A stretch of 64,000 nucleotides of DNA, from NCBI RefSeq assembly GCF_900111245.1, contig NZ_FOGO01000004.1:436496-500495 (forward strand). Direction: 5' to 3'. The position numbers were made by a program, and so were the translations under genes. Under the pieces are notes generated by a model. The model had not been told where the DNA came from, did no database searches, and worked only from the letters and a program-made list of their open reading frames with translations. How positions within the stretch are numbered: the stretch's first letter is position 1; each line of letters opens with the position of its first letter. Of the stretch, positions 24,687-32,855 are shown in pieces. The DNA comes from Streptomyces qinglanensis. GTDB lineage: Bacteria > Actinomycetota > Actinomycetes > Streptomycetales > Streptomycetaceae.

Positions 24687-25649
24687 TCACCGGCCGCCGG
24701 GACGAGCTGCCGGGCGCCGGTAGCGAGCGCTCATGGCGTGGAAGACCGGCTTCGGTTCCCAGCGGGTCTCGTCGAGCATGCGGACGGTGCCGTAGGAGGC
24801 GAGATCGCGGTCGCCGGGCTTGTCGTAGTTGGCGAAGGAGAACCACAGCGCGGTGTCCACGCCCTCCTCCTCGAAGATGTCGAGCAGCTCGCTGAGATAC
24901 CGCACCTGCTCGTCCTCGTCCCGGACCGCTCCCGGGGGCGGCTGCCAGGCCATGCCGCCGAGGTCGCCGGCGCCGCGGTAGGCGCAGGCGCCGTACTCGG
25001 TGACGGCCACCGGCTTGCCGTGGAAGTGGAGTGCGCGCAGTCGTTCGCGGAAGGTCCCGGCGTTCTGCGCGGTGCGGTAGGCATCGACGCCGACCAGATC
25101 GAAAGGGGTCCAGTCGACGGGCTCCCAGGCGCCGGAGGCGTAACTGACCCGCCCGCCGAAGTGCGTCCGGACCGCTGCCGCGGCCCGAGCGAGGAAGGCG
25201 TTGAGACGTTCGGGAACCGGGCCCAGCGAGGCCCACCACTGCATGTCGGCGGTGGCCATGGCGTGCAGCCGGTCGAGGTGGGTGTCGCCGGGCAGGAAGC
25301 CGTGTGCGAAGGCGCTGAGCTCGCAGCCGGCGACCAGCACCACGTCCGCGCCGCCGCGGCGCAGTTCCTCGGCCCGCCGGGCGCAGTCGATGAGCAGCTC
25401 CAGGATCTCCTCGGGGCCGAGGTCCACGGGGAACGGCGAGAACCACACCTCCAGCCCGGCGTCGGCGGCGTACCGGGCGGCGGTGCTCAGCCTCCCGGGG
25501 TCGCGGCCCGAGATGCGTACGGCGTCGCAGTGCAGCTCGGTGGCGATCACGGCCAGTTCGCGGCGGACCGGCTCGGGGTCGAAGTTCTCGCGGGTGAGCC
25601 GGGCGCCGGGGAAGGTGCCCGTGTCGTAGTTGATGCCGCGTGCGCGCAC
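24687..25649 (-). CDS. Glycoside-hydrolase-like TIM-barrel protein
   Basis: 320 residues, no signal peptide. It opens GINYDTGTFPGARLTRENFD, and barrel-like strands follow (CDAVRISG, LEVWFSPFP, DVVLVAGCELSAFAHGF). Catalytic-looking acids occur in GCELSAF and VAVTEYGACAY, the places where a TIM-barrel glycosidase would have its acid/base and nucleophile. Similar streptomycete proteins are often labelled abortive infection proteins by automatic annotation; nothing here supports that role. Its GTG lies one base after the stop of the upstream TetR gene, so they are co-transcribed. Confidence 0.75.
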   Translation of the reverse strand: MRARGINYDTGTFPGARLTRENFDPEPVRRELAVIATELHCDAVRISGRDPGRLSTAARYAADAGLEVWFSPFPVDLGPEEILELLIDCARRAEELRRGGADVVLVAGCELSAFAHGFLPGDTHLDRLHAMATADMQWWASLGPVPERLNAFLARAAAAVRTHFGGRVSYASGAWEPVDWTPFDLVGVDAYRTAQNAGTFRERLRALHFHGKPVAVTEYGACAYRGAGDLGGMAWQPPPGAVRDEDEQVRYLSELLDIFEEEGVDTALWFSFANYDKPGDRDLASYGTVRMLDETRWEPKPVFHAMSARYRRPAARPGGR

Positions 25650-25650
25650 C

Positions 25651-26259
25651 TCAGCGCCCCTCTGTTCGGTCGAGTCCGTGCGCCAGCAGGTCGAAGGCGA
25701 GTTCCACGTTCTCGGCCAGGGCGCGGCCGGCGGTCGCTGCGGAGGCGCCGGCCAGCAGGGACTGGAAGTACCTCTCCTGGAGGGTCGACAGCGACGCCGC
25801 GATCTGCGCCGCCATCAGTGCCGCCGCCGCGGGGCCGTACTCCTCGGCAAGGACCCGCGCCAGCGCCGCGCGCTGCTGATAGAGCAGGCCGTTCGCCGCC
25901 TCGTGGAGTGCGGGGCTGCGGTGGATGACGCGGACCCGGGCCAGCACCTCCTCCAGTTCGGACTCCGGCAACTGCGTGGCGGCGAGGTCTCGGTGGTGCG
26001 CGCGCAGTGCTTCCAGGGGCGTTCGGCCGGACGGGCGGCGGGCGACGATCCCTGCGAGATCGTCGTCGCCGACTCCGTGCAGGATGAGCGCTTCCTTGGT
26101 GGGGAAGTAGGCGAAGAGCGTCGCCTTGGCCACTTCGGCGGCCGCGGCGATCTCGTTGACGGTCACCGCGTCGAAGCCGCGCTCGGTGAACAGCCGCAGT
26201 GCAGCCGCGGCGATCCGCTGCCTGGTGCGTTCCTTCTTGCGTTCGCGTAGCCCGGTCAC
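25651..26259 (-). CDS. TetR-family transcriptional regulator
   Basis: 202 residues from a GTG. The N-terminal DNA-binding domain is typical (RQRIAAAALRLFTERGFDAV, VNEIAAAAEVAKATLFAYF, PTKEALI). The C-terminal domain is helical. It is the first gene of a two-gene operon with the glycosidase-like gene. Just upstream, TACCGGGT and TACCTGGT (about 26277-26297) form an imperfect direct repeat that could be its operator. Confidence 0.88.
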   Translation of the reverse strand: MTGLRERKKERTRQRIAAAALRLFTERGFDAVTVNEIAAAAEVAKATLFAYFPTKEALILHGVGDDDLAGIVARRPSGRTPLEALRAHHRDLAATQLPESELEEVLARVRVIHRSPALHEAANGLLYQQRAALARVLAEEYGPAAAALMAAQIAASLSTLQERYFQSLLAGASAATAGRALAENVELAFDLLAHGLDRTEGR

Positions 26260-26514
26260 CGGGCCAGCCTAGTCATACCGGGTTCAAAATCGTACCTGGT
26301 GTGGATTTGCGGTCGGATGCGCCCCGGCTCCAGGCCGGGCCCGAAGGAGCCCCTGCTCCCGTTCCTGCCCGAAGCGCCGGTCACGACGGAAAGCACCGGC
26401 GGAAAGCAGCTTCCGGGCCCGGCCGGTGGCGGGCCGCCGGTGAACCGTCCGCTGCGCGCATCCGTCGTGCGTACGCAGACGAATTGACCCGAGAGGTGAC
26501 CCGAGAGGCGTGTT

Positions 26515-28143
26515 GTGCGCGCGAGACCACTGACATCATTGCGATCACTGCGATCGTTCAAACCCCTTCTACTCGCTCTGCTGCTGGTCGTCGCCGGTGT
26601 GTCGGCCGTCACCGCGGCGGAGCTCCGCGGCCCTTCCGAAGGCAAGGACCGCATCACCGGAGCGTCGGCGTCCGGCTCGGAACACACCGTCACCCTGCGG
26701 AACCGGACAGCGGAACGCGTCTGGGTCGGAGCCGGGGTCAACGCAGACGGCTCCGAGCCGCTCACCGGACTGCCCGTGCTGGATCCCGGGCAGTCGGCCA
26801 CCGTCACCATTCCCGAGCACTCCTCGGCGGGGCACTGGCGCGGCAAGTTCTTCGCCCGCCAGGGCTGCAGCGGCGAGGAGGGCAGCACCTTCCACTGCGC
26901 CGTGGGCGACTGCGGGCCCTACGCCGACCACTGCACCACGGGTGAACAGCCCACCAGCCTGGCCGAGTTCAACTTCGACCCGGCCGACTCCGCGGCTCCC
27001 TGGTACAACGTCAGCTATGTCAACGCCGTCTCGGCGGCGGTCACCATCACCCCCGACGGGGTGACCCCGCCCGAGAACGGCGGGGAGTGCGCCGCGGTGG
27101 GGTGCCCCACCGACCTGCTGTCCCACTGCCCGCCCGAGAACCTGACCAAGGACGGGAAGACGGGCAAGCCGCTGGTGTGCGTCAACCCGAACCGCGACGC
27201 GAAGACCGCCTACAGCGAGGCGCTCACCAAGCAGTGCCCCACCGCCTACGCGTGGTCCAAGCACGATGCCGAGAGCGGTAACCAGGTCGTGCGCCAGTGC
27301 AGCCACTGCAAGGGCCTGACCGTCACCTTCCACGGCCGGGGCGGCACCGAGAAGCCCCGCAACGCCCCCAGGCCGGGCGACCAGGAAGAGCCCCGGCACG
27401 GCGACGACGCCGGCCCCGCGAACGGCAAGGGCGTGGCGCTCAACCCCGTCGGCGGCGCCTCCCAGGCGCTCAAGGACTCCGGCGCCCACTGGTACCACAA
27501 CTGGGCCTCCTCCAGCGCGGGGGTCGACAAGCCCGAGGGCGCCGAGTTCGTCCCGACGATCTGGGGCCCCGGATCGGTGACCGACGCCGAGCTGAACAAC
27601 GCCGCGAAGGAGGGCAAGAACCTGCTGGCCTTCAACGAGCCCGACTCGGCCTCGCAGGCCAACATGACGCCCGAGCAGGCACTGGATCTGTGGCCCCGGC
27701 TGCAGAAGACCGGCCTGCGGATGGGGGCCCCGGCCGTCGCCACCGGCGCCGACAAGGCGGGCGGCTGGCTGGACCGGTTCATGAAGGGCGCCGACGAGCG
27801 CGGGCTGCGGGTCGACTTCATCCCCGTGCACTGGTACGGCTCCGACTTCGGGCCTGCCGCGGCCGACCAGCTCGCCGACTACGTCAAGCGCGTCCACGAC
27901 CGGTACAAGAAGCCCGTCTGGGTGACCGAGTACGCCCTCATCGACTTCACCCAGGGCACTCCCCGCTACCCGGACGAGCAGCAGCAGACCGCCTTCATCA
28001 AGTCCTCCACCGAAAAGCTGGAGAATCTGGACTTCGTGAAGCGGTACGCCTGGTTCGCGCTCAACACCGAGACCAGCCCCACCGGTCTCTACAACGGTCC
28101 CACCGCGAACGCCGGCGGAAGGGCCTTCCGGTCCGCGGGCTGA
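26515..28143 (+). CDS. Secreted thaumatin-like domain fused to GH128-type glucanase
   Basis: 542 residues. A signal peptide (1-33, with KPLLLALLLVVAGVSAVTA) is followed by a thaumatin-like domain (about 45-280): cysteine-rich, with VTLRNRTAERVWVGAGVN, GHWRGKFFARQGCSG and AEFNFDP. After a charged linker (GTEKPRNAPRPGDQEEPRHG) comes a catalytic domain like the Asl1/GH128 beta-1,3-glucanases: YHNWASS, LAFNEPDSASQANMTPEQAL with the acid/base Glu, PVHWYG, and VWVTEYALIDF with the nucleophile Glu. Thaumatin-like proteins bind beta-1,3-glucans, so the fusion probably targets fungal or oomycete walls. No cell-wall anchor is seen. Confidence 0.88.
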   Translation: MRARPLTSLRSLRSFKPLLLALLLVVAGVSAVTAAELRGPSEGKDRITGASASGSEHTVTLRNRTAERVWVGAGVNADGSEPLTGLPVLDPGQSATVTIPEHSSAGHWRGKFFARQGCSGEEGSTFHCAVGDCGPYADHCTTGEQPTSLAEFNFDPADSAAPWYNVSYVNAVSAAVTITPDGVTPPENGGECAAVGCPTDLLSHCPPENLTKDGKTGKPLVCVNPNRDAKTAYSEALTKQCPTAYAWSKHDAESGNQVVRQCSHCKGLTVTFHGRGGTEKPRNAPRPGDQEEPRHGDDAGPANGKGVALNPVGGASQALKDSGAHWYHNWASSSAGVDKPEGAEFVPTIWGPGSVTDAELNNAAKEGKNLLAFNEPDSASQANMTPEQALDLWPRLQKTGLRMGAPAVATGADKAGGWLDRFMKGADERGLRVDFIPVHWYGSDFGPAAADQLADYVKRVHDRYKKPVWVTEYALIDFTQGTPRYPDEQQQTAFIKSSTEKLENLDFVKRYAWFALNTETSPTGLYNGPTANAGGRAFRSAG

Positions 28144-28168
28144 CCCGCCACCGGAGGTGACCTCCCCC

Positions 28169-28205
28169 GTCGGCCCGCCCCGCAGGCGGGGGCCGGCGGG
28201 CCGAC
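28169..28205 (+). terminator. Hairpin after the glucanase gene
   Basis: Perfect 11-bp inverted repeat (28169-28179 and 28195-28205) with a 15-base GC-rich loop, 25 bases after the stop codon. Confidence 0.65.
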
Positions 28206-28279
28206 GGCTGCCGGGCCACGAGCGTCCCTGGGCGCCCGTGGCCCGGTCCGGTTCCGCCGTGCGGTGCGACAATGGCGGG

Positions 28280-29080
28280 GTGGAACTGCGTCAGGCCGCT
28301 CGCGCGGCGGGTATCGGTGTGGTCGCCGCAAGCGAGCACGTGGGCCCTCCCCGCCTGCACCGGGCCCTGCCCGCGCTGCGCGGACGGCTCGTCGTCAGCC
28401 TGGGCGCCCCGATGGAGGTGCGGTACGACGGGCAGGTGCGGCATCTGCAGGCGGTGGTCGCCGGACTGATGCGGCCCGGTGCGGCCACCCCGGAGCTCGT
28501 GCTGCGGCCCCACCAGCCGACGGTGTACGCGGACCTGTCACCCTCGGCCCTGCACCGGCTGACCTCGGTGCCGCCCCGCGACGTGGACGCGGGCGGGGTC
28601 GGCGCCGATGTGCTGCTGCCGTGGGCGCACCGGTTGGGCGAGGAACTCGCCGCCCGGCCCGCCGACGGGCGGGAGGCCCTCATGCGGGAGCGCCTCCTCC
28701 GGCATCTGGACCGCGCGGACCGGGTCGAAGTGTGCCGGGACGCGCACGCGGCCCTGCGGATCATCGGGGCCTGCGAGGGGCGGATCTCCGTCGAGGAGCT
28801 GGCCCGGCAGGTCCACCTCAGTCCGCGCCGCCTGCGGCAGGTCATGCACGGCGCGCTCGGCATCGGCCCGAAGTTCGCCTCCCGCGTCGCCCGGCTGGCC
28901 GCGGCCGCCGACCGGGCCCGCGCCGGGGCCGACTCCTGGGCCCGGGTGGCCGCCGAGAGCGGCCACCACGACCAGAGCCACCTCGTCCGCGACTTCAGGG
29001 ACCTCATGCGGACGACTCCGACCGGGTGGCTCGCGGAAGAGGGCCGGAATCTACAAGGCCGCCGCCTCCGCTCTGCGTGA
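28280..29080 (+). CDS. AraC-family transcriptional regulator
   Basis: 266 residues from the GTG at 28280. The N-terminal part is a cupin-like sensing domain (about 25-125). The C-terminal AraC DNA-binding domain has two helix-turn-helix units: ISVEELARQVHLSPRRLRQV and ARVAAESGHHDQSHLVRDFR, followed by the family ending TPTGWLAEEG. GACAAT sits just before the GTG and could be a -10 box of a leaderless transcript. The VOC-family gene follows after ten bases, so it is the likely regulated partner. Confidence 0.87.
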   Translation: MELRQAARAAGIGVVAASEHVGPPRLHRALPALRGRLVVSLGAPMEVRYDGQVRHLQAVVAGLMRPGAATPELVLRPHQPTVYADLSPSALHRLTSVPPRDVDAGGVGADVLLPWAHRLGEELAARPADGREALMRERLLRHLDRADRVEVCRDAHAALRIIGACEGRISVEELARQVHLSPRRLRQVMHGALGIGPKFASRVARLAAAADRARAGADSWARVAAESGHHDQSHLVRDFRDLMRTTPTGWLAEEGRNLQGRRLRSA

Positions 29081-29090
29081 TCATCGAGCC

Positions 29091-29477
29091 ATGACCGACG
29101 AACTGACCCCCAAGCTGCTCGTGTCCGACGCGGACGCGGCGATCGACTTCTGCACCGAGGCGCTGGGCGCCGTCCTCACCACCCGGGTGGCCGGCGACGA
29201 CGGCGTCGTGCACCACGCCGAACTCACCGTGGGCTCCACGACCCTCGCGCTGGCGCAGAGCGTCCCGGACTGGGGATGGCACGATCCCGCCTCGCTGGGA
29301 GGCTCACCCGTCCTCCTCACGGTCCATGTGTCCGATCCGGACGCCACGGCGGACCGCATGGTGCGGCTGGGGGGTGAACTGGTGATCCCCGTGGAGAACC
29401 GCCCCTACGGCAAGCGGCAGGGCCGGGTGCGCGACCCCTTCGGCCACCTGTGGGTGATCAGCGGCGCCCTGCGGTAG
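29091..29477 (+). CDS. VOC (glyoxalase/PhnB-like) family protein
   Basis: 128 residues with two beta-alpha-beta-beta-beta modules: KLLVSDADAAIDFCTEALGA in the first and TVHVSDPDATADRMVRLGGE with RVRDPFGHLWVIS in the second, the PhnB-like glyoxalase/bleomycin-resistance pattern. Metal ligands are uncertain: HHAEL and a closing Glu are possible. It is probably translated from the same mRNA as the AraC regulator. Substrate unknown. Confidence 0.85.
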   Translation: MTDELTPKLLVSDADAAIDFCTEALGAVLTTRVAGDDGVVHHAELTVGSTTLALAQSVPDWGWHDPASLGGSPVLLTVHVSDPDATADRMVRLGGELVIPVENRPYGKRQGRVRDPFGHLWVISGALR

Positions 29478-29615
29478 GGCACGGGGGCGGCGGTCAGCAG
29501 CCGCCGTGCCCCGGACGGGCAGCTCGGCAGCGGCTCTCCCGCCGCCCCGGGAATCGCGCTGCGCCGGAGCCGGTCCACCGGCCGGGCCCGCGGGCGGTTG
29601 CCGCCCGCCCCGGCC

Positions 29616-29647
29616 CGGCCACCCGGCCACCCGGCCACCCGGCCACC
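29616..29647 (+). repeat. Four tandem copies of an 8-bp unit
   Basis: CGGCCACC repeats four times head to tail without mismatch in the intergenic region between convergent genes. Slippage-prone and probably neutral. Confidence 0.9.
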
Positions 29648-29694
29648 CGTCCGCGGGCCGACCGGTCGCCCCGTGGCGGCGCATTCTCCGCAGC

Positions 29695-29748
29695 CGCGCG
29701 CCCCGCGGCCCGCCTCCCCGTACCGGGAGGCGGGCCGCGGGGCGCGCG
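29695..29748. terminator. Very strong bidirectional hairpin
   Basis: Perfect 24-bp inverted repeat (29695-29718 and 29725-29748) with a 6-base loop CGTACC, ending nine bases before the stop codon of the leftward MMPL gene and 218 bases after the rightward VOC gene. The stem is entirely G and C. Confidence 0.85.
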
Positions 29749-29757
29749 CCCGCGGCG

Positions 29758-32034
29758 TCAGATCCGCGCGGAGTCCGCGGGCCGCGGTCCCGGCTCCGCC
29801 GCGGAACCGTCCGGCGCGGGCTCCGGCTCCGCCGTGCGCTCCGGCTCCGCCGCCGCGGGTGCGGGACCGCCCTCGCTGAGGCCGAAGCGGTCGTGGAGCC
29901 TGCGCAGGAAACCGGGTGCGTACCAGGCCGAGCGGCCCAGCAGGCGCATCGCGGCGGGGACGAGGATCCCGCGTACGGCGACCGCGTCGATGAGGATGGC
30001 CAGGCCGCTGCCCAGACCGAACAGCTTCATGAAGCTGATCTCCGCGACTCCGAACGCGAAGAAGCTCACCGCCAGCAGGCAGGCCGCGGCGCTGACGATG
30101 CGGCCGGTGTGCCCGAGGCCGTTGGCCACGGCGGACTCGTTGTCCTCGCCGAGCTCGTGGAGTTCCTTGATCCGGCTGGTGACGAACACCTCGTAGTCCA
30201 TCGAGAGCCCGAAGGCGATGCAGAACATCAGCACCGTCATCGACGTCTCCATCGGCTGCGGGGTGAAGCCGAGCAGCCCGGAGAGATGGCCGTCCTGGAA
30301 GATCCAGGTCATGACGCCGACGGTCGCCCCCAGGCTGATCACGTTGAGGACCAGGGCGCGCAGCGGCTGCACGACGCTGCCGGTGAACAGGAAGAGCAGC
30401 AGGAAGGTGGTGACGACGATCAGACCCACGGCGAGCGGGAGCCTGCCGGCGATGGAGGCGTTGGAGTCGACCAGTTCGGCGTCGGTCCCGCCCACCAGCG
30501 GATGCGTCCCCGGCGGCGGGGAGGCCGACCGGACCTCCTCGACCAGGTTCCGGGCCGCGTCCGACTTCGGGGTGAGGGAGCTGACCACGTCGAGCTGCTG
30601 CGCGGCGGGGCGGCTGAGTGCCGGGTTGCCCGGGCCGGTCGCCGCGGTCCGTCCGTCGGCGTAGATCCCCGTGCCGGTCTCGACCCGGACGACTCCGTCC
30701 AGCTCGGAGAGTCCGGCCGCGTACGACGCCAGCGCGGGCTCGTCCACGGAACGGTCGATGACGATGTGCAGGGCCGCGGCGTCGTTGCCGTCGAAGTCCT
30801 CCCGGAGCGACGCCGAGACCTGGCGGCTCTCGGCGTTCTCGGGCAGCACGCGTTCGTCCGGGGTGCCGAAGGTGATGCCCAGCAGCGGGCTCGCCGCGGC
30901 CAGCAGTACCGCCAGCACGGGCAGCGCGGTGAGCGCGGGGCGGCGCATGACGGTGCGGGCCAGCCGTCCCCAGCCGGTCGCGGCGGAACCGGAGCGCCCC
31001 GGCTTCGCCCACGGCATCCGCCCGCTGTCGACGCGGCGCCCCAGCACGTTCAGCAGGGCCGGCATCACGAACAGGCTCGCCAGGGCGGCGATGACGACGA
31101 CACCGACCCCGGCGTAGCCGAACGAGCGGAGGAAGTACTGCGGGAAGACCATGAGCGCCGCGAGCGCGGCCGCCACGGTCGCTGCGGAGAACGCGACCGT
31201 GCGCCCCGCGGTGCTCGTCGTCGTGCGGACGGCGTCCTCCACGCTCGCCCCCGACGCGAGCTGTTCGCGGAACCGGCTGATCATCAGCAGCGCGTAGTCG
31301 ACGCCGAGTCCGAGACCGAGGGCGGTGGTCAGGTTGATCGCGAAGACGGAGACGTCGGTGACGCTGCCGACGAGGAAGAGTTGCGCGAACACGCCCACGA
31401 TGGCGATGAGCGCGATGAGGAGCGGCAGCAGCGCGGAGACCACGGTGCCGAAGACGACCAGGAGCAGCACCAGGACGAGCGGTACGGCGATGGACTCGGC
31501 CAGCACGAGGTCCTGCTCGGTCTGCGGCCCCATCTCGTGGCTGACCCCGGCGCTGCCGCCGGCCTGGACCGTGAGGGTGTCCTCGTACGTTCCGCCGTAG
31601 GCGTCGAGGACGCGCTCGGTGTTCTCCTGCTGCTCCGCGTCGTGCCCCTTCACCCGGGCGAGTACGAGGGCTTCGCGGCCGTCCTCGGAGCGGAGCCCGG
31701 CACTGCCGGTGTCCCAGTACGAGACCACTTTCCCCAGCTCCGGCTCCGCCTTGAGATCGGAGACCAGGGCGCGGCCGGTCCGCTCGGCCGCCGGGTCGTC
31801 GACGCGGCCGTCGGCGGCGCGGACCAGCAGGACCAGATTCGTCTCGCCGCCGAACTCCTTCTCGATGACGTCCCGGGCCCGGGAGGACGGGGAGGCCGGG
31901 TCGTCGAAGCCGCCCGCGAGCAACTTGCCGAACGCGCCCGCGCCCAGGGCGCCCATGAGGGCGACGACCACGGCGGCAATGCTCAATACCAGCCGGGACC
32001 GGCGGATCGCCAGCTCGGCTATGCGCTCAAACAC
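29758..32034 (-). CDS. MMPL/RND-family membrane exporter
   Basis: 758 residues. Start is the GTG at 32034, placed 8 bases after a clean AAGGAG. The protein has the MMPL layout: a first membrane helix, a large extracellular loop, five or six helices with VFAINLTTALGLGLGVDYALL, then the same order repeated, ending with MFCIAFGLSMDYEVFVTSRI. The DY pairs in those helices are the expected proton-relay residues. The C-terminal tail is disordered and rich in Pro, Ala and Glu. Exports a lipid or hydrophobic compound; no lipid or polyketide synthesis genes are adjacent. Confidence 0.92.
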   Translation of the reverse strand: MFERIAELAIRRSRLVLSIAAVVVALMGALGAGAFGKLLAGGFDDPASPSSRARDVIEKEFGGETNLVLLVRAADGRVDDPAAERTGRALVSDLKAEPELGKVVSYWDTGSAGLRSEDGREALVLARVKGHDAEQQENTERVLDAYGGTYEDTLTVQAGGSAGVSHEMGPQTEQDLVLAESIAVPLVLVLLLVVFGTVVSALLPLLIALIAIVGVFAQLFLVGSVTDVSVFAINLTTALGLGLGVDYALLMISRFREQLASGASVEDAVRTTTSTAGRTVAFSAATVAAALAALMVFPQYFLRSFGYAGVGVVVIAALASLFVMPALLNVLGRRVDSGRMPWAKPGRSGSAATGWGRLARTVMRRPALTALPVLAVLLAAASPLLGITFGTPDERVLPENAESRQVSASLREDFDGNDAAALHIVIDRSVDEPALASYAAGLSELDGVVRVETGTGIYADGRTAATGPGNPALSRPAAQQLDVVSSLTPKSDAARNLVEEVRSASPPPGTHPLVGGTDAELVDSNASIAGRLPLAVGLIVVTTFLLLFLFTGSVVQPLRALVLNVISLGATVGVMTWIFQDGHLSGLLGFTPQPMETSMTVLMFCIAFGLSMDYEVFVTSRIKELHELGEDNESAVANGLGHTGRIVSAAACLLAVSFFAFGVAEISFMKLFGLGSGLAILIDAVAVRGILVPAAMRLLGRSAWYAPGFLRRLHDRFGLSEGGPAPAAAEPERTAEPEPAPDGSAAEPGPRPADSARI

Positions 32035-32376
32035 GCGGAATCTCCTTCTTGCGTCCGTACAGGGAAACGACGGGGAGCAGCCGGGTTCGGCGTGCCCACA
32101 CGGGGCGCGCGACCTCACCGGGGCGGCGTGGGGCCGGTCTCTTCGTCGCCGGTCACGACGCTAGTGAGAGGAAGAAGAATTTGGCAGTGTGAGATTTTCT
32201 TAACGTGTCTGCCGAAGGCTGGGTGGCGGTCGGCGGGCCGGGCGGCCGAACCCGTGTACAACCGCTGCCTCTGATGCTTTACTTCACTTCCGCGATGCCT
32301 AGCGTGTGCCTCAATTGCCCGCACGCTAGGCGTTGTTATGTCATTCGCTTGTCTCTTGCAAAGAGAAGGATTCCAC
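32035..32376. other. 342-bp divergent promoter region
   Basis: Separates the leftward MMPL gene from the rightward I36-type gene. It holds an AT-rich stretch at 32165-32205 (likely MMPL promoter), a 10-bp inverted repeat (32297-32331) and a promoter-like pair at 32315-32342. Confidence 0.55.
32297..32331 (+). promoter_or_regulatory. 10-bp inverted repeat overlapping a promoter-like sequence
   Basis: GCCTAGCGTG (32297-32306) is mirrored perfectly by CACGCTAGGC (32322-32331) across a 15-base spacer. The right arm lies in the spacer of a TTGCCC-16-TATGTC promoter-like pair (32315-32342) ahead of the I36-type gene. Could be an operator. Confidence 0.45.
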
Positions 32377-32769
32377 GTGAAGCGTAGGATCGGCGGACTG
32401 CTCGGCACCGTCTTCCTGAGTGCCGTCGCCGTACTGGGTTCGGGTTCCGTCGCGCAGGCCCAGCAGGCCGACGCGGACCTCGCGAAGCTGCACTGCACCA
32501 ACTGGACGTTCTGCCTCTTCCAGCACGACGCCTACCGCGGCGACAGCGCCCGCATCTTCCTCGAGAACGTCCCGAACCTGGCGGCTTCGGACTACAGGTT
32601 CGACAACAAGGCGAGCTCCATGTCGAACAACACCGGCTACAGCGTCACGCTGTACCAGTACAAGAACTACGGCGGCACCCGCTATGTCGCCCGGAAGCAG
32701 AGCGAGGACAAGGACTTCACCAACAACCACTTCGACAACAAGGCCAGTTCGGTGAAGTTCCAGTTCTAG
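32377..32769 (+). CDS. Secreted peptidase inhibitor I36 / crystallin-like protein
   Basis: 130 residues from the GTG at 32377, after an AAGAGAAGG ribosome site. A signal peptide with hydrophobic core (GGLLGTVFLSAVAVLGSGSV) ends AQAQQA. The mature domain is a small beta fold of the I36 metalloprotease-inhibitor or beta/gamma-crystallin type: CTNWTFCLFQHDAYRGDSAR and VTLYQYKNYGGTRYVARK. Each half ends with a copy of FDNKASS, showing an internal duplication. Two Cys in CTNWTFC may pair. Target protease unknown. Confidence 0.83.
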   Translation: MKRRIGGLLGTVFLSAVAVLGSGSVAQAQQADADLAKLHCTNWTFCLFQHDAYRGDSARIFLENVPNLAASDYRFDNKASSMSNNTGYSVTLYQYKNYGGTRYVARKQSEDKDFTNNHFDNKASSVKFQF

Positions 32770-32805
32770 GAACGGTCCGAAGCCCGACGACATGCTCATG
32801 CAGCA

Positions 32806-32833
32806 GCGCGGCGCGGACCCGTCCGCGCCGCGC
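32806..32833 (+). terminator. Hairpin after the I36-type gene
   Basis: Perfect 12-bp GC stem (32806-32817 and 32822-32833) with a 4-base loop, ending 22 bases before the start of the next gene. Confidence 0.75.
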
Positions 32834-32855
32834 CCCCGCTCGCCGGAGGCCGATC

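Noticed and set aside
24687..25649. Abortive phage-infection defence protein
   Set aside because: That label is used for similar proteins, but the sequence shows a glycosidase-like barrel and no defence partner genes are nearby.
22098..25928. Very long open frame (over 1,200 codons) on the plus strand
   Set aside because: It crosses the MFS, isochorismatase-fold and glycosidase-like genes out of frame and reads as Arg/Pro/Gly-rich noise.
29616..29647. Tandem repeat considered as a CRISPR-like array
   Set aside because: The 8-bp units have no spacers, and no cas genes are present.
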